Below, piece after piece: positions 53,006 to 64,000 of a stretch of 64,000 nt of DNA. This stretch comes from Macrotis lagotis. Taxonomy: Eukaryota > Chordata > Mammalia > Peramelemorphia > Peramelidae. The first letter of the stretch is position 1; each line of letters starts with the position of its first letter. The notes beneath the pieces are model-generated. The model searched no databases. It worked only from the letters and a program-made list of their open reading frames with translations, and was not told where the DNA came from. A program made the translations under genes and the position numbers. The stretch spans positions 2,509,467 through 2,573,466 of the forward strand of contig NC_133666.1 of NCBI RefSeq assembly GCF_037893015.1. The letters run 5' to 3'.

Positions 53006-56000
53006 GTAAGGCGGCGGCGCGGACCGCGGGGCCCCTGGGCCCCTGGGGGACGCTCGGGCCTTCGGAACTCCGGGAGGCACGTGGGAGCCCCGCCTGGGCC
53101 GCGGGGCCGAGGGGAGAGTCAACTTGTGTCCTCCTGCCCCCCCCCCCGCCCCCAGCTCAGACCCGAGCGAGGCCGCCCTCCGGGCCACATGGAGGGGCGC
53201 GTGACCTAAAAGTCACCGAAAGGAAGCTCTCAGAGACCAGGCCGAGCGAAAGGAGGTTGGACTGGCTTTCGTGCTGATGCCAGAGGCAGCCCCCATCGGG
53301 ATCGGGGGGGGGGGGCAATCTCCCTCGGGCCCTTTGTCCCCGAGGAAGTCCTGGCTGTGCTGCGAAGCAGGTGGCGGCATGAGACAGCTTGCCAGGGCCA
53401 GCCCGATGACAAGAACGGGAAGTTGCTTGGCTTCCCATTTCTTAGCGCCGGCTCCTGGCCCAGCCGCGCGGCTCTCTGTTTTGGGTCTGTGGCCGGCAAG
53501 GCTACCCCATGAGTGAATGAGCAGTGCGGTTTGGACATCTGATGGCAGCCCTGCCAAAGCCTATGTCCCCTGCCACCCTTCAGAAGCCAGTTTTAAATGC
53601 AAAAAGTAAAATAAAATACATGGAGGTCACCCTGGAGTTAGGAGAAGCTGAGTTCAAATCCGCCCTCCAGCACTTCTTAATGACCTTGCTGCGGGGTCTT
53701 GGGCAAGTCACTTCACCCCACTGCCTTGCCAAAAGCTCAAAAATAAATAAAATAGATGGAATTACAAAGTATATCGAATTACAGGTAGCAAAATACTGGG
53801 CAGGAAAGTGTAAGTCCAGACCCTACAGGAATAGGCCTATCCAGTCACCCCTAAGGCTGATTCATCACACACAGCTAAAAACAAAGAAAAGCTTAGGGTA
53901 AAAGCAGATCTGCCCTCTTGCGCTGGGGCCAGGGAGCCTTTTCAACATCCATCCAATTGTGTCTGTAAAATGAATTGGGGGCAGCTAGGTCACACAGTGG
54001 GTAGTGGGTAGAGCACCAGGCCCTGGAGTTAGGAGGACCTGAGTTCAAGCTCTAATTATCTAAGCTGTGCAACCTTGGACAAGTCACTTAACCCCATTAC
54101 CTGAGATAAAAATTTTAAAAATGAATGCAGATTTAAAAAAATGAATATTTCAACCTTCCTCCCCCTCAAGCTGTGTTTCACAACATGACTGCTATTTCTC
54201 CCATTGTGACTTCTCTGTGGCATTAGACTCTTTATGTCCCCTCAGATTATAAACACCTTTATTGGGAATAGCAAGTGAAAAAAACAATCTAGTAAACTCA
54301 TGCTTTTCAAGCATGAACTGGAATAATTGGTATTTTCACAACTGTTTGAATACCTAGAGACCCCCTTTCAGTGATTTGACAGCAGTTCTAACCTCCCTTA
54401 CTCTTCTAAACATGATTTTTTTTTCCTGTCTGTATTCAATAATCTGAAATTTACATATAGTTTATTCCTGCTTTTGTGTCCACTTGGAATTCTAGGTCTT
54501 GGTCTTCACATTCCTGATTACCACAATCCCCTTCCTTCAAAATTCTCATTCTAGGAATCATTGTTTAATCTAATTTATTCCTTTGTGTCCCACCTCCATC
54601 TCATCCCCAATACTATGTACCTACATAAGACCCTTAAACATTTCATTTCTTCAGTATTCTATCTCCCTCAAAAAAATAAAAGTGACTGGACAAATCTTTT
54701 TATTTTCTACTTACGGATTGCCACCCCTACACACAGATGCCCTCAAAGAAAAATGTACTTTTCCACGATTTCCAAACATGATGCCCACCAAGTCTTTTGT
54801 TCCTCAGCTTATCCACACATGTATAAAAGAAACAGTGAAATTGAAACAAACTGGTTTCTTGCCATAGATGGTTTCCTGAATTTTTCCCTTTTAGGGAATC
54901 ATCCATTCCATTCCTTACTTTATGATTGAGAAACTCTAATCTTCTGTTAATGCAGTTAGTTTAAAAATATCTAGTAAATAGAACCTAGAAGTGACAATAT
55001 TGCCCCATCTCTGTCTCCTCCTAAACTTGTTTTTGTTTTGTGTATTTTGGAATGTTTTCTCTTTCAGGGAAGTCTCTCTTACTATCCACTAACTCCCTAT
55101 CCTCTATTCCCTCCCCCAATTCTCCCAGAACCAATGCATTGGCTAAATTTGAAAACACTTCTCCTTCTGCACTCTGCTATGATGTGGGCAGGACTCTTTA
55201 GCACCATCAGTCTTGCAACTGGTCACTCTCTGGATCACAGTCTTATCATTTGAAAAATCATTTTTTTTTTTATAGCTCTTAGTTTTAGGTCATCTGCATC
55301 TCCTACCCACCTCCCCCTCCTAGAGAGCCTTCCTTTGCAATATTTTTTTAAAAAGAGGGAGAAAAGGAAAAAAAGGCTCTGTAAAATTATCCAGATTATG
55401 GGAAAGGTCTGATATGTTCTCCTCTGTTCAGTATTCTCATTTCACTCTGCATCTGTGCAGTCTTCCCAAATTTCTCAGAAATTCTTATAAAAGTATTCTA
55501 TTGTATTTTTATATCACATTTTATTTACTTGTTCCTCAGTTGACAGATACAGTTTCTTTCCAGGCTTTTGCTAAAAAACTGTTTTAAATATCTTGCTGCA
55601 AATATATTTGGGTCCCTTCCCTTTGTCTTTTGTCTCTTTGGGCTATCTGCCTACCTGGAGTTCCAAATTGCTTTCCTAGAGTGATTGACCCCCCCAGAAA
55701 ATCATGCCGAGTATTTGAAGGTCCTGTTTCAGTATGTCACTAGGGATGGATTCTAATCCCTCCGAGCTCACCATAATCAAAGAATCTTAAGTGATTAGTA
55801 GTCTAATCTTGGGTTCTGAACCTCAAGTCCATGATTGAGTTGTAAAAACTATTTTGGGAACTATTACAAACAGAATACATTTCTTTTGTATTCCTATGTA
55901 TTTTAATTTTCACATTTAAATCCAGTGTTATGCAAAAGGACTCTTGGTTTCCCGGAATGGCCTGCCTAAAAGAGTCTGAAACAATGAAGGGTGTGAACCT

Positions 56001-57090
56001 TCCCTGTGGAGATTACATTCCCTATCAGAAATTACCACTCCTGGGCTAGTAGAGGGGCCTCTTATTCTCCAGCTGTCCAGTTCAGACCTTCAGTCTTCTG
56101 CCCTTTAAGGCTACACAGATGACTGGCTTTCTCCATGATGTGAGAGCTGATTAGGTAGCTTATAGCTCATAGTCTGGAATGGACCTTAGAGGCCAGTTGA
56201 CTCATGTTATAGATGAGTCAGAGTCACTTGGCCTAGCTTGAAGCCAAGAAAGTATCTGGACTTGAACCCCCCATTCTTCTTGACTTCAAGCCTAGTACTT
56301 TGTTCACCATGCTTCGACGTCTTTTAAATGATTGACCTCCCTGTCATGTCATTGCCGATGAATGGAAATGACTTTTTTGAGAAATATGAAACATCAGAAT
56401 CGCAGTCTTGTGATTGGTTGTTTTCAGATGTATCTATTACCCATAGATTCCACAATCAGAAGTCATTGAGAGTTGGCCATATAATTCAGCTTTTGCTTTT
56501 GAATTTGTGTGACTGGTTGGGAAGGGGCAAAATTTAAATTGACTTCTTTTTTCAAAGGGAAAAACTGCTTAAAATTTCTTTGGCAGCTGTGTGGCTCCAA
56601 GTACCTATTTACATGCCAATACTATTACTAGGCCTGGAGCAGCCAAAGTGCTTTTGGTCCTCCTCAAATTGCACTGTGCATTCACTGGCCTGCAGAGTGT
56701 ACTTACTCTCTTCCCCTGGCGATGCCTTCTCTTAGAGATTTAACCTATGCCTCAGACCTTCCAGAAGAGCCCCGCTTGATGAGGCACTCAGGGGAGGTTC
56801 AGTAGAGTGCGCTCTAAAATAATCACCAGACCATTTGGAGCCCGTTGAACACTTGCTTAATACGGAGGCTGTATTTACAGAGTTGAGGACTACATAGGAC
56901 ATATGTAAAGACCACAGGAAGAACCTTGGGGGTGGAGACCATAGTCTCTAGGAAGAGCCAGTTCCATTCCAGAGGAATGCGATTGGTCATCTGTGGCAGC
57001 TGGCTAAAAAGAGGATCAAGGTCTGGAAAGGGTCCTTGAGATCATTGACAAAGACTTTTTTCCTCTTTCGAAATTCTTGTCCATGTCTGG

Positions 57091-57123
<33 letters not shown>

Positions 57124-60100
57124 AGGACTCAATTCCTCTGGTTTTGCCTCTTCTGGCCATTCCCATGCTGGGCCCACTCCATTGTCTTCCTTTTGTTAAC
57201 CAAAATAAGAACCATAGTGCCCGCTGATGAGCTTGAGTAAAATGAAACTTCATATCTTGGAAAAGACAAGCTGCAAGCTCATCGGAAGCACTCTTTCTAA
57301 TAGCTAGCAGCTAATAGCTTGGTTCGAGAAGGAACTCGAGCTATTAGCCCTGAAAGCAGCACTCTGAATTCCCTTTTAAAATGGGGTGCTTCCCCTCTCC
57401 CTGCTTCCTCATCAGATTCTAATGAACTATTTCGGAAGGGCCAGCATTCCAGGTACCAAAGTGCTTTCTTATTCAGTCTTCCTACTTGTTTGCCAACAAA
57501 CATACCAATACTTCCTTTGTATTATGACTGAATTTTTCCTCAGCCAGTCTGGAACCCAGGTGAAACAGAGTACCAGTAACAGAGTAGCGCTTCTTTGAAG
57601 GAAACAGATTTGCAAATTGGGATTTCTCCATCTTGCTGCAGTGAAAGTAGAGATTATATACATTATCCTAAGGAAGAAGGGAGAGGAAAGGTGGATCATA
57701 GAACAATCAGTTTGGGGGCTTGAGTGATTTTCTCAGGGCCAGCCCTAGGCAGCTAGATAGAGCACTGGCCTTGGAGTCAAGAGGACAGGAGTTTGAATCC
57801 AGCTGCAGATGCTTGATACTCACCCTGATTGCCTCATATCCAGGGTCATCTCTAATCCTCCTGATTCCTATCTGGCCACTGGACCCAGATGGCTCTGGAG
57901 GAGAAAGTGAAGCTGGGGATTTAGCACAGCATCCCACCCTTCACTTAAATTCAATTCACATGCTTGGCATGGCATCGCCTCCCAGGATATCGTGTTATTC
58001 TTTGAAAATGAAGGACAAACATCAGGCAAGCCCACCTAGTGCAGGACATGGCAATAGTTACAGCACTCCTGACCATCCAAGTAGGATGACCCAGAACTGT
58101 GGGAACGAAAAAGCCAATTATTTAATCTTGGGATACTTTATTTTCTTGGGTGCAGAAAGAACAGATCAGGGAAAGAATGTAGGTTTCTCAGCATTAACAA
58201 ATTACTCCAGTTTCTTTGTTCTCTCTTGATTCCCAGTCCAGAGTCTGCCTGTGAAAAGAAGCTCTAGAAAGTAAATCATTATTATTATTAAATTCATTTC
58301 ATATACCCTATTGGTCAATAGGAAAATCATAATTCTTTTTTTTAACAAGGATAAAATGCTTTTTTTTGAAGGAAATTACTGTTTAGGTTGAAGCTTTACT
58401 TGTCTGTGTAGCCTTCCAAAGTGGTAGGTTTTACACGCTTGACCCTAGGGTCTCTTTGGTTCTGAGCTAAGTCATCATCCTATGTGCTAGCCCTCCTTCT
58501 GGCTAGATGGCATCTAGAAATCTGGTAAGCATCATAAGCATCTCTTGCCCTCGTATCCATTAAATAATTGATTAAAATGACCAACAGCGAATCTTTGTTT
58601 TGCCAAGCTTTATGCTTAACCCCCCCCCCCCAGGCTATTTCTATTAAGGTAGTAAGGGTTTCATGGAAGAAAACCTATTCCAAATGAAAGAATTTAAATG
58701 TCTCTAATCTTCTCAATTGTCGTGAAATAAAAACCTCCCCAGTTCTTACCATGTTCGATTGGAGATAGTTCTCTACCCCATTCTCAAGATCATGAGCATC
58801 ACCAAATTGAGGGTAATATATGTATTGTTTCAACTAATCACAGCTCTGATCATTGATTTTTTTAAAATTGCCCTTATCTCTAATTCAAGTGAGTAGAATT
58901 TTATTGTCCTTGATACAGAATATCTCCTATTATCCCTTGTAATGATCTTTATTAGTATAATATTTGAAGTTTATAATCCATGACTTTTTCTCCCCTTCAT
59001 TAAAGGAAGATGTAGATGCTTTTATGAAACAGCCTGGGAATGAGTCTGTAGATATTGTACTCAAGAAATTGGATGAGCAGTATCAGAAGTATAAGTTTAT
59101 GGAACTTAACCTTGCTCAGAAGAAAAGAAGGTATGTTTTGAGATTTCTGAAGGTGGTTTTGAAAATTAAAGGTAGGAATAGCAGAAATATTCACCCACAA
59201 ATCTAGAAGATGAAGGAAGGATTATTGGCCACCATTTTATGATCCATGACTTCAAGACTGGAAGAGTAGTGAAGCAGATGACAGGAAATTTCAACAACCT
59301 ACCTGAATGACTCCATTATTTCTCTTCTGTAGGCATATGCCTTATCTTCCTGGGAGAATTTTCCATAGCCTCTCAATCTTTTCCTGCTTCATGGATATTG
59401 GTGCAGTTGTCATCTCTCACTCTTGCTTAGGGAAATGTCATGGATCCTTAGTTCTAGAATATGGACAGTTACACCTGATGGCCTAGCAAGGACCATCTAG
59501 GGGACCTGTGAACAGGCCCCACCAGAAATCTAGAGTCTGCCCCATGGATCCACTTGCCCAAAGAAAAGTCTTGGTCTTGACCTTGGACACTAAGGACTAG
59601 TTGAATTTGAAAGCCTAGACAGCCTTTGGCCCATAATTGAAGTACTTTAAAACCCTTATGAGGGTTTTCCCTTTGAACTGCTGTTCCCTGCAAATAACCC
59701 TCTTTCTTTTCCCTTCCTGCTTCTCTGGGCAGAAGTAGTTCAAGGTTTCAACTTTTTAAAAAGAGGGAAAGCAAATCAGAAACTTTGGGGGAAGTGGGGT
59801 GGGGTTGGTGTGAGAAGAGAACCAAAAACTAATGGGTCTGATGAGTCACACCTGGACAGGACAAACCTGCTTCCAGGACCTTCCTACAAATAGGCTGCTT
59901 TACCAAAATTTGAGACCGAAGCACGTAAAAATACCGACTGAGCTTATAGAGTTTGCTCCTTGGTCAAAGTGGGCCTTCAAAACTGTGGTTTGTTGGGATA
60001 GGGAATTGTCTTGTTTGGAAAATACTAAATTGTTATTCTTTTAAATTCACAGACTAAAAAATCAGATTCCTGAAATCAAACAGACATTAAACATTTTGAA

Positions 60101-63100
60101 ATATATGCAGAAGAAAAAAGTAAGTGTATTTTGGAGTTTATGATGACTTAAGTGAGGCTGTCTTGGTGTCCCTAGAAGCAGATGCATGGCGGCATAGCTC
60201 TTTGCTCTCTCTTCCATCACAGGTTTTTCTTTTAGGCAACACCAAGCCCCTGCAATTTGCCAGAATCATAGACTGTTAGCAGAGGTCGTTGAATTTAGCC
60301 CCTGCCTGAGGCTGGCCTCTCCTCAATCACCTTTTGGTGATGGGTCAGCCCTACTTGCCAAGGTAGCACCTCTTGCTTAGTTGGGAATTGGCCATGGCCT
60401 CACTCTCCCCTATACTACTCTGAAGGGAGCTCCCTCAACTTATCCCCCTCCCAACACAGTTTCTGAAGATTAACCGATTGCCATATTGTCCTGAAGTCGA
60501 ATTGTTTCTTCTGCTCACTAAAAAAATACGGGATGTCATGGGATTGGAGGAAGATCCTCTCCTTCATTGTTGACAGCTCATTGCTGTCACCTAGCAGCAC
60601 TGTCTTAAGCATCTCACCTAGCTGCCCATTCTCTCTGGTGATCACATCTCATTGAAAGTACAAACATGACTTAATTGATCAAACACTGACATACCTCCAA
60701 GCTCTATTATCACCCAGGGTACTGGCGGGCCTCATCAAGAAGCCTCAGGTCCTTCTCTTTCAGTGTCACTCATGTGCATGCTTTTATGTACACACTCACA
60801 CATTGTGTAGCAGAAGCAAAATTGGACTTGTGACAGAAGAAAAGAATTTGATTGGGATGGATCTGGCCAAGAGAGAGGTATTCTGAGAGGAGGAAGGCCA
60901 TTGCAGGCAATGTTGAAGGACCAGGGGGAAGACCATTTGCTGAAGACTTTAGTGGGGGGGGAAAGGGAGTCCTGACTGCAATCTGCACAGTTTTGATCAG
61001 TAAGACATCCGATCTCTGCTTAAAGATCCTCGATGAGGAGGATTCTGCCATCCCCTGAAGCTAGTCATGCCACCTTGGGACAACTCTTGTTTGTAGGAAG
61101 TTTGGTTTCTTTGAAATTTTCCTAGTTCTGCCCTTTTTGGCCAAACACCAGGCCTCCAACCCCTTTTTCTTCCCTATGACATCCCTTCAGATGCTTGAAG
61201 ATGGCTTTCCTATTCCTTCCCATTTCCCCCTGCTTTTTCGTCTCCAGCCTACCCATCTCCATCTCGTTCACATCTCCATCTCCTTCACCTGATTCTTGTT
61301 TGATATAGGTCCGAGGCCTGGATGCCCAGATGCTTTTCTTTGAAGACTCTCCAGTTTATCTGTGTTCCCTCCTGAACTGTGGTTTCCAGAATTGAACACC
61401 ACATAGATGAGGTTTGACCATGACAAAGTATCCAGGAGCTATCCCACTGCTGCCTCATAGAATTAGAACTCCTAGCATTTCTTTCAGATAAGCTGCTGAG
61501 TAACCATGCTTTTCCCCTCTTGCACTTGTGAGGTCAGGTAAGCCTAAAACTTGTCCTCCATCCCTATTGAATTCTATCTTACTGGCTTTGCTCCAAAGTT
61601 CTAGGCTACTTCTGCTTCTGTCACTCCATGGGTTAACCTGCCCTTCTTTCCTGCCTGACGGCATCTGCAGAACACAAAACAGCCTCTCAAGGTGATAGTA
61701 AATTTTGAATCTATCTGTTTACCCCTTCCTGAAATTTATCTTAGCTGAACTAATGTTCCAGCCTCCATTTTTGCTCATTTTCTACAAGAATAGTATAAAA
61801 TAATTGTAACTAGGTAAATTCTTTAGCATTCCCCTACGCCCTAATCAAAAAGGACCACCTACTAGCTTGGCCTGGCCTTGAGAAAGTTACACTAACTTTG
61901 GAATCCTCACTTCTTTTTCTGTAGTTTTTTTTAACTAACTAGTTCTAAAATGATCCATTCTCAAATTTTGCCAGGAATCGATTTCAAGCTGACTGACATA
62001 GACTTCCAAGGAGGTTGTTGTCTTCTTTTTCTGGAAAATGAAGCCATCTGTCTCTTCCCCATCCTATAGTCCTCCCATTTTCTCATCTTTCACATGCTAC
62101 AATGTAGAGTCTGGGCATCCCCAGTTCTCTGAGTGACTTGACCTTCTTAAGGGCCTGTCTTTCTTCTCTTGACTCTGAGCTCTCTTAGCCAAAGTAGAAG
62201 TCTTGTCAGATTGGGGCACTTGGCCTTCTCTCTTTTGTCACTTAGCACCCTTCTTTGGTCCTCCCTCTACTGGTGCCCTGCTCTTAGAATTGTCCACTTC
62301 TTATCTGCCCTCACTTTCTTATTCTGAATAAATTTTGAAAAAACAAAATCTACAACTGCCCCTTTCTTCCTCATTGGAACTGGTTCTTTTTGTACCATCT
62401 GAATGTTGCTCTTGAGACTTTTGATCTTACCGGGGCTGACTTTCCCTGTAAGGTTTTAGTCTACTCAACTGCCCGTGCTCTGAACCCTGGAAATGTACTT
62501 TTCAAAAAACAAATCTTAAAATACGTGGCAGACGATGACTGACTTTTCCTCTTTGCCCTCACGGGCTTTAGGATGAAGGGGTTGTTTCTGCCCCTGCAAG
62601 CAGGACCTCACTCTTACTAAGTTAACATTTAAATAGAGGTTAAAAGTTTGTAAAGCATTGTATACAAATTATTTGATATAACCCCTAAGAGGTAGGCGGT
62701 ATTAGAACTGCTGTTTTACAGATGAGGAAAATGAGACAAGCAGGTTAAGTGATTTGCCCAGGGTCACACAGCCAAGCAATGGCTGAGGTGGGGTTTGGAC
62801 CCAAATACCACCTTGTTGCCCCTTAGAATTCAATCCACAGTAAAATATCCCCTTTTAGGTTCTCCTGCCTTCTGAAGAATGATCTCATTTAGGCAAGGAA
62901 GAAATTAGTAGCTACTCTGCTTTTGGCAGAGAGCAAACACTCCTGCAGCTGTCTGGATGATTGAAGTCTAGCATCACTACTAAGAGCATGATGTGACCAA
63001 CTTTGGGATGTCTTTTCCAAACCCCTCCATCTGTTCTTTCTGTCAAAGTGGGCTCTGATGACAGTATTGCTTCCGTTGATCCTCTGTTGCTCTTCACCCT

Positions 63101-63622
63101 CCCTTCCTGTATTTCCTCACATTACCACCCTCCAAGTGTCGCTGTTCACCTGGAATGTCCGCTCGACCTCCTTGCATCAGGTCAACATGTGTAGCTAGAA
63201 AGTAAAATGACACGTTTTACTTCATTCTTCCATTTTACTTTGTGAGCCGTTGCTAGGTGTTTTCTTCTAGCATGTCTCTGTGGCATTTACTTCATGGGGA
63301 TGTGTGATCAGTTTTTAGTTTAAAGAAGAATTTGGTTTCCATTTATAAGACTTTGGGCAGTGCCTTCTTAGTAAATGCTGTCATGGGACTAGCTGTGGCC
63401 AAAGTCCCAAAACTGGCATTGCAGCCACCCTCTGACACCACCTTCTTTGAGGAGCTTCTCTCCCATGAGGGATGACCTCTGTTACAGTTAACCAGCCTCT
63501 TGATTTCTCTGATTTTCCCCAAGGGGTCCACAAAGCCCATGGAGACTAGATTCTTACTGGCTGATAACCTTTACTGCAAAGCATCAGTTCCTCCTACAGA
63601 TAAAGTTTGCCTGTGGTTGGGG
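52913..63622 (+). CDS. VBP1: VBP1, prefoldin subunit 3, N-terminal part (first four coding exons)
   Basis: Exons 52913-53005, 59006-59130, 60053-60119 and 63524-63622 join in phase into 128 residues; the human protein is 197, so the last ~70 residues lie beyond the window. Landmarks: HLGIPEAVFV, EDVDAFMKQPGNE, VLKKLDEQYQKYKFMELNLA, QIPEIKQTLNILKYMQKKK, METRFLLADNLYCKASVPPT and DKVCLWLG, nearly identical to human VBP1. Only the first ~20 residues diverge. Known of the family: VBP1 is an alpha-type prefoldin subunit whose coiled-coil arms help the hexamer pass unfolded actin and tubulin to the CCT chaperonin; it also binds the VHL tumour suppressor. The visible part is the N-terminal helix plus the start of the beta hairpin region. 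The start has a strong context (A at -3, G at +4). Confidence 0.96.
53610..53756 (+). mobile_element. Diverged tRNA-derived SINE
   Basis: CCTGGAGTTAGGAGAAGCTG, GAGTTCAAATCCG, CAAGTCACTTCACCCC, ACTGCCTTGCC tail. Confidence 0.8.
53979..54122 (+). mobile_element. Diverged tRNA-derived SINE
   Basis: GGGGGCAGCTAGGTCACACA head with a duplicated GTGGGTA, then CAAGTCACTTAACCCC. Confidence 0.85.
54170..55660 (-). mobile_element. Antisense L1 3'-end fragment(s)
   Basis: Best seen at 55435-55630: TCATTTCACTCTGCATCTGT, CTTCCCAAATTTCTCAGAAA, TTGCTAAAAAACTG, GGGTCCCTTCCCTTTG, matching the L1 ORF2 end read in reverse. The 5' part is less certain. Confidence 0.6.
57092..57122 (+). repeat. 31-base G homopolymer
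   Basis: Uninterrupted G run in VBP1 intron 1. Such runs are error-prone in assemblies, so the length may be inexact. Confidence 0.85.
57736..58022 (+). mobile_element. MAR-type SINE with RTE-like tail
   Basis: TAGAGCACTGGCCTTGGAGT, ATCTGGCCACTGGACCCAGA, CTCTGGAGGAGAAAGTGAAG, GAAAATGAAGGACAAACATC. The head is slightly deleted. Confidence 0.85.
59006..59130 (+). CDS. VBP1: VBP1 exon 2
   Basis: 41 codons plus two bases, EDVDAFMKQPGNESVDIVLK then KLDEQYQKYKFMELNLAQ-KKR. Acceptor CTTCATTAAAG, donor GTATGT. Confidence 0.95.
60053..60119 (+). CDS. VBP1: VBP1 exon 3
   Basis: RLKNQIPEIKQTLNILKYMQ-KKK. Acceptor AAATTCACAG, donor GTAAGT. Confidence 0.95.
60120..63523 (+). other. VBP1: VBP1 intron 3
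   Basis: Mostly unassigned unique sequence. An antisense THER1/MIR lies at about 62630-62830. No gene recognised. Confidence 0.65.
62630..62830 (-). mobile_element. THER1/MIR-type relic
   Basis: TTTACAGATGAGGAAAATGA, AAGTGATTTGCCCAGGGTCA, CACAGCCAAGCAATGG, ending CTTGTTGCCCC. Confidence 0.85.
63524..63622 (+). CDS. VBP1: VBP1 exon 4
   Basis: 33 codons, GSTKPMETRFLLADNLYCKA then SVPPTDKVCLWLG. Acceptor TTTTCCCCAAG, donor GTAAGT. The next exon is outside the window. Confidence 0.95.
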
Positions 63623-63729
63623 GTAAGTATCCAAAAAGTAGAGAACTTTCTCAACTGATGCTTGCGATTCACCTTTTTTCCTCACATGATAGTATCACCA
63701 TTTTGGGGGGAACCATGGAGGTGTTGAGT

Positions 63730-64000
63730 ACGTAGCTTTCCTGAGGTCAGAGATGGGGCCCAGTGAGTGGTGGGCAGACCCAAGTTCAGATATGGCTTGC
63801 AGACATTTTCCTGGCTGGTGACACTGGTCTAGTCACTTCACCTCTGTTTGCCTCAGGTTCCTCATCTATAAAATGGAGAGTGAGCAGCACCTATGTCTCT
63901 ACATTGTTGTGAGATGATATTTGTAAAATGCTTAGCACAGCACTATAGAAATACTTGCTGTTGACCCTGAGCAAGTCACTTTACCAGTGTTTGCCTCAGT
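63730..64000 (+). mobile_element. MIR relics, the last cut by the window end
   Basis: CTAGTCACTTCACCTCTGTT, TGCCTCAGGTTCCTCATC, TATAAAATGG, then a second core (GAGCAAGTCACTTTACC) truncated at 64000. Confidence 0.75.

Larger units (their letters stand above)
52440..53330 (+). promoter_or_regulatory. VBP1: VBP1 CpG island promoter
   Basis: GC- and CpG-rich, TATA-less. Contains a G run (52529-52552), an ETS-like ACTTCCGG (52650-52657), a C run (52672-52692), CACGTG (52774-52779), an inverted CCAAT box (ATTGG at 52863-52867) and a YY1-type motif over the start codon. This is the usual architecture of a housekeeping promoter. Confidence 0.8.
53006..59005 (+). other. VBP1: VBP1 intron 1 (6 kb)
   Basis: Island shore, then SINEs (53610, 53979, 57736), an antisense L1 block (about 54170-55660), a 31-base G run (57092-57122) and unassigned sequence. 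No gene recognised. Confidence 0.75.

Overview
The window is marsupial nuclear DNA. The evidence is a vertebrate exon/intron layout with GT-AG introns, CpG-island promoters, and many copies of the marsupial tRNA-derived SINE whose head reads like GGGGCAGCTAGGTGG and whose tail ends near CCATTGCCTTGC plus poly(A). MAR-type SINEs with an RTE tail, MIR/THER1 relics and marsupial-style L1 3' ends are also present. The SINE tail looks Australidelphian, perhaps dasyurid, but the species cannot be fixed from this alone. BRCC3 and VBP1, both from human Xq28, place the window in the conserved part of the X chromosome (inference from established synteny).

Three genes lie head to tail on the + strand. 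(1) BRCC3 (BRCC36, K63-specific deubiquitinase): the last three coding exons (2404-7179) and a very short 3' UTR built almost entirely of a 39-bp minisatellite. (2) A complete 19-coding-exon gene of the AP180/CALM family (ANTH-domain clathrin assembly proteins), 9975-49279. I joined the exons by hand; they give one uninterrupted frame of 611 codons plus stop. It is neither PICALM nor SNAP91. (3) VBP1 (prefoldin subunit 3): the CpG-island promoter and first four coding exons (52913-63622), with the rest beyond the window. In humans BRCC3 and VBP1 are neighbours with no such gene between them, so the middle gene looks like a third vertebrate AP180/CALM paralogue kept in this lineage and absent from the human locus. 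It is the most interesting feature here.

Region by region: 1-7.4 kb BRCC3 3' part; 7.4-9.3 kb plain intergenic DNA; 9.3-10.7 kb CpG island with a CGG tract, G runs and a YY1-type motif; 10-23 kb the ANTH domain and proximal tail exons, with a 250-bp inverted repeat straddling exon 6, a 0.8-kb CT-rich tract in intron 9 and a GT-rich minisatellite in intron 11; 23-31 kb SINE/L1-rich introns and tail exons, including a SINE that landed on the exon-15 splice donor and duplicated it; 31-41 kb intron 17, which holds an antisense endogenous retrovirus with two LTRs, a 4-bp target duplication and a tRNA-Thr-type primer site; 41-49 kb the last intron, filled with antisense L1, ending in a CT microsatellite and a five-codon terminal exon; 50-52.4 kb SINE-rich intergenic DNA; 52.4 kb onward VBP1.

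The three gene products act in different processes (K63 deubiquitination, clathrin-mediated endocytosis, co-chaperone delivery of actin and tubulin). Their adjacency reflects old synteny, not an operon or shared pathway.
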